24,335 bases of DNA from an uncultured Eubacterium sp. (GTDB lineage: Bacteria > Bacillota > Clostridia > Lachnospirales > Lachnospiraceae): contig URYE01000034.1 of assembly GCA_900551945.1 (NCBI GenBank), positions 1 through 24,335 on the forward strand, read 5' to 3'. Position 1 is the stretch's first letter; every line of letters begins with the position of its first letter. The notes beneath the pieces were generated by a model. It was not told where the DNA came from, made no database searches, and saw nothing but the letters and a program-made list of their open reading frames with translations. Shown here piece by piece: positions 7,469 through 14,109 of this stretch. The translations under genes were made by a program, and so were the position numbers.

Positions 7469-9190
7469 CTAAATAATTACATATAAGTAATTAAACACTA
7501 ACTTTCTTTGATAATTATAATACTTAGCTTTTTGTGTAATAAGCTTCATAGCCGCTTTATCAATTTCATCACCATGTAAATCAAACGGATTATATGTATT
7601 AACATTATCTCTAATTCTTAAAATATATTCTCCGTTGTTATCAATAAGTTTTACTGACACATAATAATTCTTTTTTGTATTTTTTAATCCAAACTTCATA
7701 ATATTGATAATTAATTCTTCTACAATTAAATTAATAAAAAAAGAATGTTTATAATCAATATTCCATTCTTCACAAAGTGCTTCAAGATTATTTGCAACTT
7801 CTTCCATACTTCCTGCTTCTATTGGATAAAAATGTTCAAACATTTTATTTGTAAAATTATATTTTTCTGCTATATATTTTCTTGAACTTGAAAATATCTT
7901 TATTATTAAAATTAATAATAGACATATAATTTCACTAATTAAATATACAAAAGAAAGACCTATTATCCCATTATATAAAATCAAAAAAACTCCAAACAAT
8001 AACATTAAAATAAAGTTTCTAAGAATTGATAAACAAGAAGCAAGTTTAATTCTTCCAATTGTCTGCCAAAAAGAAATTGTAACAACATTAATTCCAGCTA
8101 ATATAAAACTTGATACATAAATACGAAAAGCCATAACAGCAATATCAAACGATGTAGTACTTGATAATCCAAAAAACATCAATATTTTTTCTGCAAAAAG
8201 CACAAATAACGCCGCAATAATTGTTCCTGCCATTACTACAATTCTAATTCCATCATTATAAACTGCCATCATTCCTTTTTGTTCTTTTTCTCCTGCCAAA
8301 ATAGAAACAACTGTAGAAGCCGCCGCTCCTGCCCCATCAAATACTGCTGATGAAACAGTGCTAATTGTATACATCACTCCAAATACTGCTACAAAAAAAA
8401 CACCATTTTCCAAATCATTCTTTAACAGCAAAGTGTTAAATACAAGCATTACTATAGCTTGAAAAATAAAAGCAGAACCCACTCCAAAACCATTACTAAT
8501 AAATTGCTTTGTTGCATTTATTGTAGGAATACATAAATGAAGTTTTAACAGTGCTTGTTTTCTTGTAAAGTGAATAAGTAAAATAAAACACCCTATTAAC
8601 TCAGCAATACAAAGAGAAGATGAAGCACCAATAAGTCCCCAATTCAATACCTTCATAAATAAAAGGTCTAAACTTAGATTAGTAATTATAACGCCTATAG
8701 AAGCAATAGCTGTCAATTTTGGTTCTCCATCTGTTCTAACGGTTGCTGAAAGAATATGATATAATACAAAAATTGGAGCTGAACAAAATACAACTATTAA
8801 ATATTTAAGCACCTGAGATAACAACTCTGGTGTAGCACCTAGAAAAATACAAAATGCCTTTCTAAAAATTAAAGATATTATTGATAAAACTATTCCAACT
8901 ATCAACCCTATACTTAATACATATTTAAAATTTGCATTTGCTTTTTCTATATCTGATGCACCTAAAAACTTTCCAATTAATACATTAGCACCACTTCCTA
9001 AAGTAATACCTAAAAGTGCATATATTAAAAACACAGGTGTCGCAATATTTGCAATTGCAAGTCCCTCACTTCCAATAAAATTTCCTACTAATGTTGCATC
9101 AATTAATGTAGATATCGTAATTCCCAATGAAGAACAAATTCCCCAAAACAAAAAAGTTCTATATGCGCTTTTAGCATATTTTGTTTCCAT
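7469..9190 (-). CDS. MATE-family transporter fused to a degenerate RsbW-like ATPase domain
   Basis: About the first 440 of 573 residues form a MATE-type multidrug/metabolite antiporter with roughly twelve hydrophobic helices (for example GICSSLGITISTLIDATLVG at 17-36). Residues from about 461 to the end match the histidine-kinase-like ATPase fold of anti-sigma factors: EELIINIMKFG (491-501) is the N-box and RDNVNTYNPFD (about 527-537) replaces the usual DxG box. The GxGL lid is absent, with AAMKLI standing where a glycine-rich GLGLxLI is expected. The domain may therefore bind a partner rather than phosphorylate it. The gene sits four bases after the STAS gene, so its ATPase-like domain and the STAS protein are natural partners. 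This would couple transport to partner switching, which is unusual. The transported compound is unknown. Confidence 0.85.
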   Translation of the reverse strand: METKYAKSAYRTFLFWGICSSLGITISTLIDATLVGNFIGSEGLAIANIATPVFLIYALLGITLGSGANVLIGKFLGASDIEKANANFKYVLSIGLIVGIVLSIISLIFRKAFCIFLGATPELLSQVLKYLIVVFCSAPIFVLYHILSATVRTDGEPKLTAIASIGVIITNLSLDLLFMKVLNWGLIGASSSLCIAELIGCFILLIHFTRKQALLKLHLCIPTINATKQFISNGFGVGSAFIFQAIVMLVFNTLLLKNDLENGVFFVAVFGVMYTISTVSSAVFDGAGAAASTVVSILAGEKEQKGMMAVYNDGIRIVVMAGTIIAALFVLFAEKILMFFGLSSTTSFDIAVMAFRIYVSSFILAGINVVTISFWQTIGRIKLASCLSILRNFILMLLFGVFLILYNGIIGLSFVYLISEIICLLLILIIKIFSSSRKYIAEKYNFTNKMFEHFYPIEAGSMEEVANNLEALCEEWNIDYKHSFFINLIVEELIINIMKFGLKNTKKNYYVSVKLIDNNGEYILRIRDNVNTYNPFDLHGDEIDKAAMKLITQKAKYYNYQRKLVFNYLYVII

Positions 9191-9194
9191 ATTC

Positions 9195-9494
9195 TTACTC
9201 CACTGTTAAAATATCAATAAATCCTGTCATTTCAAACACTTCCATTACCATATCAGCTACATTAAAAAGACTCATTTCAATACCATTCTTATTTGCATAT
9301 TTCTGACCATTTAAAAATGCTCTAAGGCCTGCACTAGATACATAAACTACATTTTCTAAATTAATTCTTAATGTTTTTACTGTTGAAAGCTCCTGCATTA
9401 ATGTTTCTTCAAACTTAGGTGCTGTTGTTGTATCAATTCTTCCTTCTACTTCAATAATCTTTGTTCCATTTTCTTCTTTTACATTAATATTCAT
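9195..9494 (-). CDS. STAS-domain anti-sigma factor antagonist (RsbV/SpoIIAA-like)
   Basis: I choose the ATG at 9492-9494, giving 99 residues beginning MNINVKEENG. A GGAGG lies eight bases upstream, while the ATG at 9509 would place that site inside the gene. The protein is a single STAS domain of standard length. The segment VVYVSSAGLRAFL holds the phosphorylatable serine of the SSAGLR motif. In the known mechanism an RsbW-type kinase phosphorylates this serine and a PP2C phosphatase removes the phosphate. Both partner types are encoded in the same operon: two ATPase-like domains and one SpoIIE phosphatase. No dedicated sigma-B-type sigma factor is nearby, so the output may be the MATE-fused domain or a factor encoded elsewhere. 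Confidence 0.93.
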   Translation of the reverse strand: MNINVKEENGTKIIEVEGRIDTTTAPKFEETLMQELSTVKTLRINLENVVYVSSAGLRAFLNGQKYANKNGIEMSLFNVADMVMEVFEMTGFIDILTVE

Positions 9495-9517
9495 TTTTAT
9501 TTCCTCCATTTGATTTT

Positions 9518-10384
9518 CTAATTTTTATAATCTAATTCATAAATATTTTGTAAGCAATTCTTTACCAAAACTTCTACAAGCTTTGCATATTGTGATGGCA
9601 AATAGCCTGAATTTGCTGAACGACATACTGTTATTAAGCTAGGCTTCCAACTTAATGAGCTTAACCACTTCTCAAATCTGTCTACCCTTTTATGTATTCT
9701 TTCTTCATCTGCTTGTTTTTCAAAAACAATTGGTTCTTCATACCTAAGATAAAATCTTCCATCTACAGCTTCTGCTCTTATTAACTTTCTAGGTAAAATT
9801 CTAAATGCGTGATAAGGATTATTTATATATTCCTTATATGCTTCTTCTGTAATTTCTAATCTTTTAGGCGGAACTGTTGAAAGTGTATCGTCCCAACAAA
9901 AATAATCTAAATCAATATCTAACACAACATTTTCAAGTTGCTCAGTACTTTCAAGACTTCCTTCAAAATATGTAAAAAAACTATACTCGTTATTATTGTC
10001 TTTTCGATACTGACTGTGTAAAAATGGAATATACTCTCCTACAGTAAGTGCATTATTTCCTATTCTTCTTATAAATCTATCTTGATGTACAAACTTTTTG
10101 GGTACTACTGATTTCATATTGTAGAATTGAGAAAATATCCCTTCATACATCGCTGGCACAATAAAATCGGCAATTCCAAGTTCTTCATAAGTAAACTTTT
10201 TTCTTTCTTCTAAACTTGAAAAAGGCTTTGTAAAATCTCTTTTATATCCACCACATTCAAAATCATCATGATGGTCTATATGAAACAGTGTATTTCCTTT
10301 TTCATTTATATACTTCTTCTCTATAGCAAGCCCCCAATAATAAAAGGCTTCGTGATGTTCCTGCATACAATATACTGGTATCAT
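9518..10384 (-). CDS. UPF0489-family protein with arginase-like metal-site motifs
   Basis: This 288-residue soluble protein begins MIPVYCMQEHHEAFYYWGLA, typical of the uncharacterised UPF0489 family, which also occurs in eukaryotes. Two acidic/histidine motifs stand out: HIDHHDDF (35-42) and LDIDLDYF (155-162). They match the order and spacing style of the DxHxD and DxDxxD metal ligands of arginases and deacetylases, so a metal-dependent amidohydrolase fold is a reasonable inference. No substrate is known. The gene is one base downstream of the isomerase gene, with AAGGA eight bases before the ATG, and is translationally packed in the operon. Its retention beside a radical SAM enzyme and isomerase suggests a role in the same pathway. 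Confidence 0.75.
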   Translation of the reverse strand: MIPVYCMQEHHEAFYYWGLAIEKKYINEKGNTLFHIDHHDDFECGGYKRDFTKPFSSLEERKKFTYEELGIADFIVPAMYEGIFSQFYNMKSVVPKKFVHQDRFIRRIGNNALTVGEYIPFLHSQYRKDNNNEYSFFTYFEGSLESTEQLENVVLDIDLDYFCWDDTLSTVPPKRLEITEEAYKEYINNPYHAFRILPRKLIRAEAVDGRFYLRYEEPIVFEKQADEERIHKRVDRFEKWLSSLSWKPSLITVCRSANSGYLPSQYAKLVEVLVKNCLQNIYELDYKN

Positions 10385-10385
10385 A

Positions 10386-10916
10386 TTAAAATTCCTTTTC
10401 TCTTTGTTTTATAAGATATTGATATACCATCGGAAATGCTGTAAGAAACCACGCCGCATATTTTTGTGGTGCTTCTACCATATCCTTTGCAAGCCAATCA
10501 ATATCAACATATTTCATTTCTTCTGCTTCTTCTTTGTTGCAAACAAAACCACCTTTATATTCTCCAACAAAAATATGGTCAAGTTCATATTCAGATAACT
10601 CATCAAAAACTTCTCTATATACAAAAGAATTAAGGTGCTTTACATCACAAGAAACTCCTACTTCTTCTAAAAGTCTTCGTTGCACAGCCATTTCTAATTT
10701 TTCTCCCACTCTCGGATGTGAGCAACAAGTATTAGCCCACAAGCCTGCTGAATGATATTTATTAGAAGCTCTTTTTTGAATTAAAAGCTTATTTCCATCA
10801 TATAAAAAGACTGAAAAGGCTCTATGTAATAACCCCTTTTTATGAACTTCCAGCTTATATCCTTGTCCTATTTGTTCATCACGATAATTAACTAATATCA
10901 AACAATCTTCTGCCAT
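10386..10916 (-). CDS. idi: Isopentenyl-diphosphate delta-isomerase, type I (NUDIX)
   Basis: This 176-residue enzyme has the usual length for bacterial type I IDI, which interconverts IPP and DMAPP in the cytosol. The diagnostic CCSHPR (64-69) holds the catalytic cysteine before S/G-HP. HRAF (31-34) supplies a metal-binding histidine, and YELDHIF (110-116) supplies the catalytic and metal acidic residues. The NUDIX box region GEKLEMAVQRRLLEEVGV runs from 71 to 88. It follows the radical SAM gene by 14 bases. An isomerase of this type is not needed by the MEP pathway for growth, so its place in a non-isoprenoid operon is notable. It either boosts DMAPP supply for a prenylated product or, less likely, is a relative acting on another diphosphate. 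Confidence 0.85.
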   Translation of the reverse strand: MAEDCLILVNYRDEQIGQGYKLEVHKKGLLHRAFSVFLYDGNKLLIQKRASNKYHSAGLWANTCCSHPRVGEKLEMAVQRRLLEEVGVSCDVKHLNSFVYREVFDELSEYELDHIFVGEYKGGFVCNKEEAEEMKYVDIDWLAKDMVEAPQKYAAWFLTAFPMVYQYLIKQREKEF

Positions 10917-10930
10917 AAACTAATTCCTTT

Positions 10931-12811
10931 CTATTTTCCAATAGCACAACCATCCTCGCCCATATAAATTTCTTTATTCATTTTCCAATTTACTGCTACA
11001 CATGGAAGACAGTAATTTTTATATGTACAACTATTGCAAGGTTCTTTTTTGTTATCCTCTATCTGTCTAATTTGTTTTAAAACATTTGAATTCTCCCAAT
11101 ACTGCCTTATTGTGTCAAAATCTTCTTTAATTTCTAAATGTCTACAAGGTGTTAGCTTACCATCTACACTTACACTAATACCGTCACGCCCTGCTCCACA
11201 CCCTTTTGATATACCTTGATTTAGATTTGTAAAAAAGCGTTTTCCTAATACTGCTTTTAACTGTGAAAAACACTCCTCAACTTCTATATTAACAATGCCT
11301 TTATATTCTTTAATACATTTTGCTATTTCATAAATTTGCACTACACTAGGTACACTTTTGCGTTGATTTTTAGCATCTGGTTTAAATACCATAACTACAA
11401 GCCCACACACATTATACTTTTCTGCTAACTTAATCATCTCTTTAAAGTCACTAGCATTGTTAGAGTGCATTACCCAATTAATATAAGTTTTTTTGTAATT
11501 CATGTTTTTAAGTATTTGCAATGTATTAATTGCTAATTCATAGCCATCTCTAGTTTTTTTATTAATTTCTTTTGTACTTCCATTTAAAGAAATGCAAATT
11601 TCCGAAACTCCACTTTCAATTAATCGCTCTAACTTTTCTTTATCTACTCCAAACCCAGAAAGTGCAATATTAGTTTCCATTCCAAAATCACTACTTACTT
11701 TTATTAACTTTTCTAAATCAGGATAAATAATAGTTTCTCCACCGCTTAAATTTATTGTCTTAACATTATTTTTTGAAGCTTCTTTAAGCCAATACAATGC
11801 TGTATCAAATTCCATATCTTTTCCACCCAATAATTCACAATAACACTGTGGACAGTGTAGTGGACACCTTGTCGTCAACTCCAAATTCATAAGCATTGGT
11901 GTATCATACGCCCTAAAGTCAGCACAATAACACACACTTCCTTGTCTCAAATACGCCTTTGCTTTTAAAGGCTTACTTTCCATAAAAGGTATTTTAAAAT
12001 GTGATATATCATTTTGTATAAATGGCGTATGACTTGGAAATCTATTTATAAACTTAAGTACATCTTCTTTTTTATCTCTAGTACATAAGCTAACATTTTC
12101 TAATGCTTCAAGAAATTCTTTTACAACTTTACTTTTTTTGCTTGTTGTTCCAAAATTAATTCCTATTTTTTTTGATATTCCATTTTCTAAAATATCAAAA
12201 TCTAAAATGAACTTCTTTTTATCACTATAATCTTCCCATTTGGCTAAAAACTCATCAAGCTTTTGTGTATCTCCCTGCCAACTAAGCTCTTTTAAGTAAA
12301 TTATGATATCTTCTCTTGTCATATCTTCTGTAAATAAACGTATTCTATCTAATTCCATTCTTCCATTCATACTTCCCAATTGAAAAAGTCGGTCACATTT
12401 TCCTTCTAGCTTTGCTACACAAATTTCAAGCATATCTCTTAATCTCTCAACTCTTTCACGCCCTGTTAGCTTAACAAGTACATTGTTATAAAATTCACTA
12501 TTATCCTTTCCTGTCAATACATTGGAAGCATCTATAAAATAACAAGCAGGAATATCTTCTTCTCCACAACCTTTTCCATCTAACTCATACCAATATTCTG
12601 TTACTTGTAAAGAGCTTACATCTTTTCGTATAGAATAATCACAACCTGTTACTTCTTCTGATAAACACACTTCTAAGATTGTTTCTTGTGTTTCAATATC
12701 CCCATATAATCTTTCTACATTTTTTAACTTGTCTATATCTTCTTTTGAAAAAAGTGCAGGATACTGACTCTTTCTAAAATAATTTAAATAATCTTTTACC
12801 ATTATACCCAT
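10931..12811 (-). CDS. Radical SAM/SPASM enzyme with a large unassigned N-terminal domain
   Basis: The protein has 626 residues. Residues 1-300 are an unrecognised domain containing ELDRIRLF (153-160) and LDFDILENGISKKIGINF (203-220). The radical SAM core starts near 306, with the 4Fe-4S motif CPLHCPQC (316-323) and the GGE SAM-binding motif (357-359). The C-terminal SPASM region has Cys 538 and 556, then CNSCTYKNYCLPC (592-604) and Cys 622, enough for auxiliary clusters. SPASM enzymes often modify ribosomal peptides, installing thioether or carbon crosslinks. The gene is first in the operon and divergent from the three peptide genes across 168 bases, which makes them candidate substrates. 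A recognisable peptide-binding RRE was not seen. The ATG at 12811 follows GGAG by ten bases. Iron-sulfur radical chemistry is secure; the substrate is inference. Confidence 0.9.
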   Translation of the reverse strand: MGIMVKDYLNYFRKSQYPALFSKEDIDKLKNVERLYGDIETQETILEVCLSEEVTGCDYSIRKDVSSLQVTEYWYELDGKGCGEEDIPACYFIDASNVLTGKDNSEFYNNVLVKLTGRERVERLRDMLEICVAKLEGKCDRLFQLGSMNGRMELDRIRLFTEDMTREDIIIYLKELSWQGDTQKLDEFLAKWEDYSDKKKFILDFDILENGISKKIGINFGTTSKKSKVVKEFLEALENVSLCTRDKKEDVLKFINRFPSHTPFIQNDISHFKIPFMESKPLKAKAYLRQGSVCYCADFRAYDTPMLMNLELTTRCPLHCPQCYCELLGGKDMEFDTALYWLKEASKNNVKTINLSGGETIIYPDLEKLIKVSSDFGMETNIALSGFGVDKEKLERLIESGVSEICISLNGSTKEINKKTRDGYELAINTLQILKNMNYKKTYINWVMHSNNASDFKEMIKLAEKYNVCGLVVMVFKPDAKNQRKSVPSVVQIYEIAKCIKEYKGIVNIEVEECFSQLKAVLGKRFFTNLNQGISKGCGAGRDGISVSVDGKLTPCRHLEIKEDFDTIRQYWENSNVLKQIRQIEDNKKEPCNSCTYKNYCLPCVAVNWKMNKEIYMGEDGCAIGK

Positions 12812-12846
12812 ATATGCAATTCTCCATAAAAAAACATTTATATATT

Positions 12847-12875
12847 AATACAACTAAAAAACGCACCGTGTTACA
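12847..12875 (-). promoter_or_regulatory. ECF-type promoter of the radical SAM operon
   Basis: On the minus strand TGTAAC (12875 down to 12870) is followed after 17 bases by TGTATT (12852 down to 12847). This resembles the SigX-type consensus of Bacillus as I recall it (TGTAAC, 17-base spacer, CGAC). It is nearly identical to the promoter facing the peptide genes, including the shared TGC and GTTGTAT blocks. Distance to the radical SAM ATG is about 35 bases. The sigma-factor assignment is inferred. Confidence 0.55.
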
Positions 12876-12909
12876 CTTTTTTATAATTTTTTGATATTTT
12901 TTGTAACAC
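12868..12909. repeat. Inverted repeat GTGTTACA...TGTAACAC between divergent promoters
   Basis: GTGTTACA (12868-12875) and TGTAACAC (12902-12909) are perfect 8-base inverted arms around an AT-rich centre. The symmetry continues outwards through both promoters. The arms coincide with the two proposed -35 elements, so the repeat is best read as two divergent promoters and not as a single operator. A dimeric regulator binding the arms cannot be excluded. Confidence 0.7.
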
Positions 12910-12930
12910 TTTGCCTATTTCGGTTGTATA
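12902..12930 (+). promoter_or_regulatory. ECF-type promoter of the peptide precursor genes
   Basis: TGTAAC (12902-12907) is followed by a 17-base spacer and TGTATA (12925-12930). The predicted transcript begins near 12937 and has a leader of about 43 bases before the first peptide ATG. The motif mirrors the leftward promoter base for base at most positions. An ECF-type sigma factor is encoded at 20753-21265 and is the obvious candidate to use it. Confidence 0.6.
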
Positions 12931-12979
12931 AATATTTGTATGAAAATCATGTACATAATTTTAGAAAGGAGTTACATAT

Positions 12980-13300
12980 ATGAACGAACAACAAATCAAA
13001 GAAATTTTTTCTGATGAATCTTTTGTCAATTCTATTTTAGAAATGGAAACACCGCAAGATGTCCAAAAAGCACTTTCCGAAAAAGGTCTTGATTTAAGTC
13101 TTGAAGAAATTAACACTATTCAAAACACTCTGATTAATAATGACAATGAAGGTGAATTGTCAGAAGATGACCTTGAAAATGTCGCTGGTGGAGTTGCTGT
13201 TACTACTGTTATTTGTGGTTTAATTATTGGTGCTGCTGCTGCCTCTGGTACTTTCCAATTAGGAAAAGCTATTCATAATTGGACTAGAAGACGTTGGTAA
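12980..13300 (+). CDS. Peptide precursor A: Nif11-like leader, double-glycine site, hydrophobic core
   Basis: This is a 106-residue precursor. Residues 1-71 are an acidic, helical Nif11-like leader (FSDESFVNSILEMETPQDVQ near 10-29) ending ELSEDDLENVAGG, the site cut by C39 peptidases. The predicted 35-residue core starts at 72. It is rich in Val, Ile, Gly and Ala (GLIIGAAAASG, which contains GxxxG), has one Cys, and ends NWTRRRW. This pattern suits a membrane-active, cationic-tailed secreted peptide, possibly modified by the divergent radical SAM enzyme. AAAGGAG sits eight bases before the ATG. It is the first of three tandem paralogues, 25 bases before the next. Bacteriocin and signalling roles are both possible. 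Confidence 0.9.
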   Translation: MNEQQIKEIFSDESFVNSILEMETPQDVQKALSEKGLDLSLEEINTIQNTLINNDNEGELSEDDLENVAGGVAVTTVICGLIIGAAAASGTFQLGKAIHNWTRRRW

Positions 13301-13325
13301 TTTATAGAAAGGAGAATTAATTATT

Positions 13326-13646
13326 ATGAATGAAGAATTATTAAAAGAAGTTCTTTCTGACGAAGCTTTTGCCAAATCATTAATAGAAATGGAAACACCC
13401 GAAGACGTTCAAACTGCCTTAAAAGAAAAAGGTGTTGACCTTAGTATTGAAGATATTAAAGCAATTCAAAATATTCTTGTTAATCAAGAAGATGGAGAAT
13501 TATCAGAAGACGACCTTGAAAATGTTGCTGGTGGTAGTTTAACTATCATGGCAGCACTTGGTATTGCAAGTATCATTGGTGCTGCTGTTGGCGGTACTAT
13601 CAAACTTGGAAACAGCGTCAACAATTGGACTAGAAGACGTTGGTAA
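13326..13646 (+). CDS. Peptide precursor B: Nif11-like leader, double-glycine site, GxxxG core
   Basis: The precursor has 106 residues. The leader (1-70) closely parallels that of precursor A (LSDEAFAKSLIEMETPEDVQ near 10-29) and ends in the same ELSEDDLENVAGG. The predicted 36-residue core is cysteine-free and hydrophobic (LTIMAALGIASIIGAAVGG), with GAAVG fitting the GxxxG helix-packing motif of two-peptide bacteriocins, and it ends NNWTRRRW. The lack of Cys argues against an obligatory thioether or disulfide in the family as a whole. The nucleotides encoding the last residues and the stop are identical to those in A and C. It is transcribed with A and C and preceded by AAAGGAG. Confidence 0.9.
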   Translation: MNEELLKEVLSDEAFAKSLIEMETPEDVQTALKEKGVDLSIEDIKAIQNILVNQEDGELSEDDLENVAGGSLTIMAALGIASIIGAAVGGTIKLGNSVNNWTRRRW

Positions 13647-13678
13647 TTTTATAATTAATTAGAATAGGAGGAGACACT

Positions 13679-13981
13679 ATGAATGAAAAATTAGACGAAT
13701 TATTAAAAGATGAAGCATTTATTGAAAAATTATTAAATCAAGAAAACGACACAGATGTACAAGCACTTCTTGCTGAAAATGGTATTGAACTTACACTTTC
13801 TGATATTTCAGCTATTAAGTCAGGTATCGAAGCACGTTTATCTGACAATGAAGAATTATCAGAAGACGACCTTGAAAACGTTGCTGGCGGTGTTGACGTT
13901 GATAAAATTATCACAGGTGTTGTTGATGGTATTTGTAAACTCGGTGACGCAGTTCACAAATGGACTAGAAGACGTTGGTAA
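13679..13981 (+). CDS. Peptide precursor C: Nif11-like leader, short amphipathic core
   Basis: The 100-residue precursor has a leader (1-71) that is more diverged at its start (LLKDEAFIEKLLNQENDTDV near 8-27) but ends in the same ELSEDDLENVAGG. The 29-residue predicted core differs in character from A and B: it is shorter, has acidic residues (VDVDKIITGVVDGICKLGDA), one Cys and a GVVDG motif, and ends HKWTRRRW. Its amphipathic nature makes it the most plausible of the three as an inducing pheromone or a complementary partner peptide; that is inference. An AGGAGG site precedes the ATG. A strong terminator follows 50 bases after the stop. Confidence 0.9.
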   Translation: MNEKLDELLKDEAFIEKLLNQENDTDVQALLAENGIELTLSDISAIKSGIEARLSDNEELSEDDLENVAGGVDVDKIITGVVDGICKLGDAVHKWTRRRW

Positions 13982-14031
13982 TCAACATATCTTTCAAAAT
14001 ATCATCAATATTCATTTTATCCACTAAAAAT

Positions 14032-14070
14032 AATAAATGAGTCAAGTTTTATTTTCTTGACTCATTTATT
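14032..14070. terminator. Bidirectional terminator between peptide genes and exporter operon
   Basis: AATAAATGAGTCAAG (14032-14046) and CTTGACTCATTTATT (14056-14070) form a perfect 15-base-pair stem around a 9-base T-rich loop. T-rich sequence flanks it on both strands. It sits between convergent genes, so it can end both the peptide transcript and the exporter transcript. Confidence 0.88.
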
Positions 14071-14109
14071 TTAATTTACGCAAACAACAAACTATTTATA
14101 AACAAAATA

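Noticed and set aside
9495..9509. Upstream ATG adding five residues to the STAS protein
   Set aside because: The same situation: the GGAGG lies within those codons and is eight bases from the internal ATG, and there is no comparable site before the upstream ATG.
10931..12811. Naming the radical SAM enzyme as a sactipeptide, streptide or cyclophane synthase
   Set aside because: Two of the three cores have a single Cys and one has none, and the N-terminal domain is unassigned, so no specific RiPP class is supported by sequence alone.
12872..12913. TACACTTTT and AACACTTTG as a LytTR direct-repeat pair before the peptide genes
   Set aside because: Their period is 33 bases instead of about 21, and both coincide with the inverted ECF-like -35 elements, which explain the similarity better.
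13755..14027. Plus-strand frame of 90 codons overlapping peptide precursor C
   Set aside because: It lies in another frame of the well-supported precursor C, has no ribosome binding site of its own, and its translation resembles no family.
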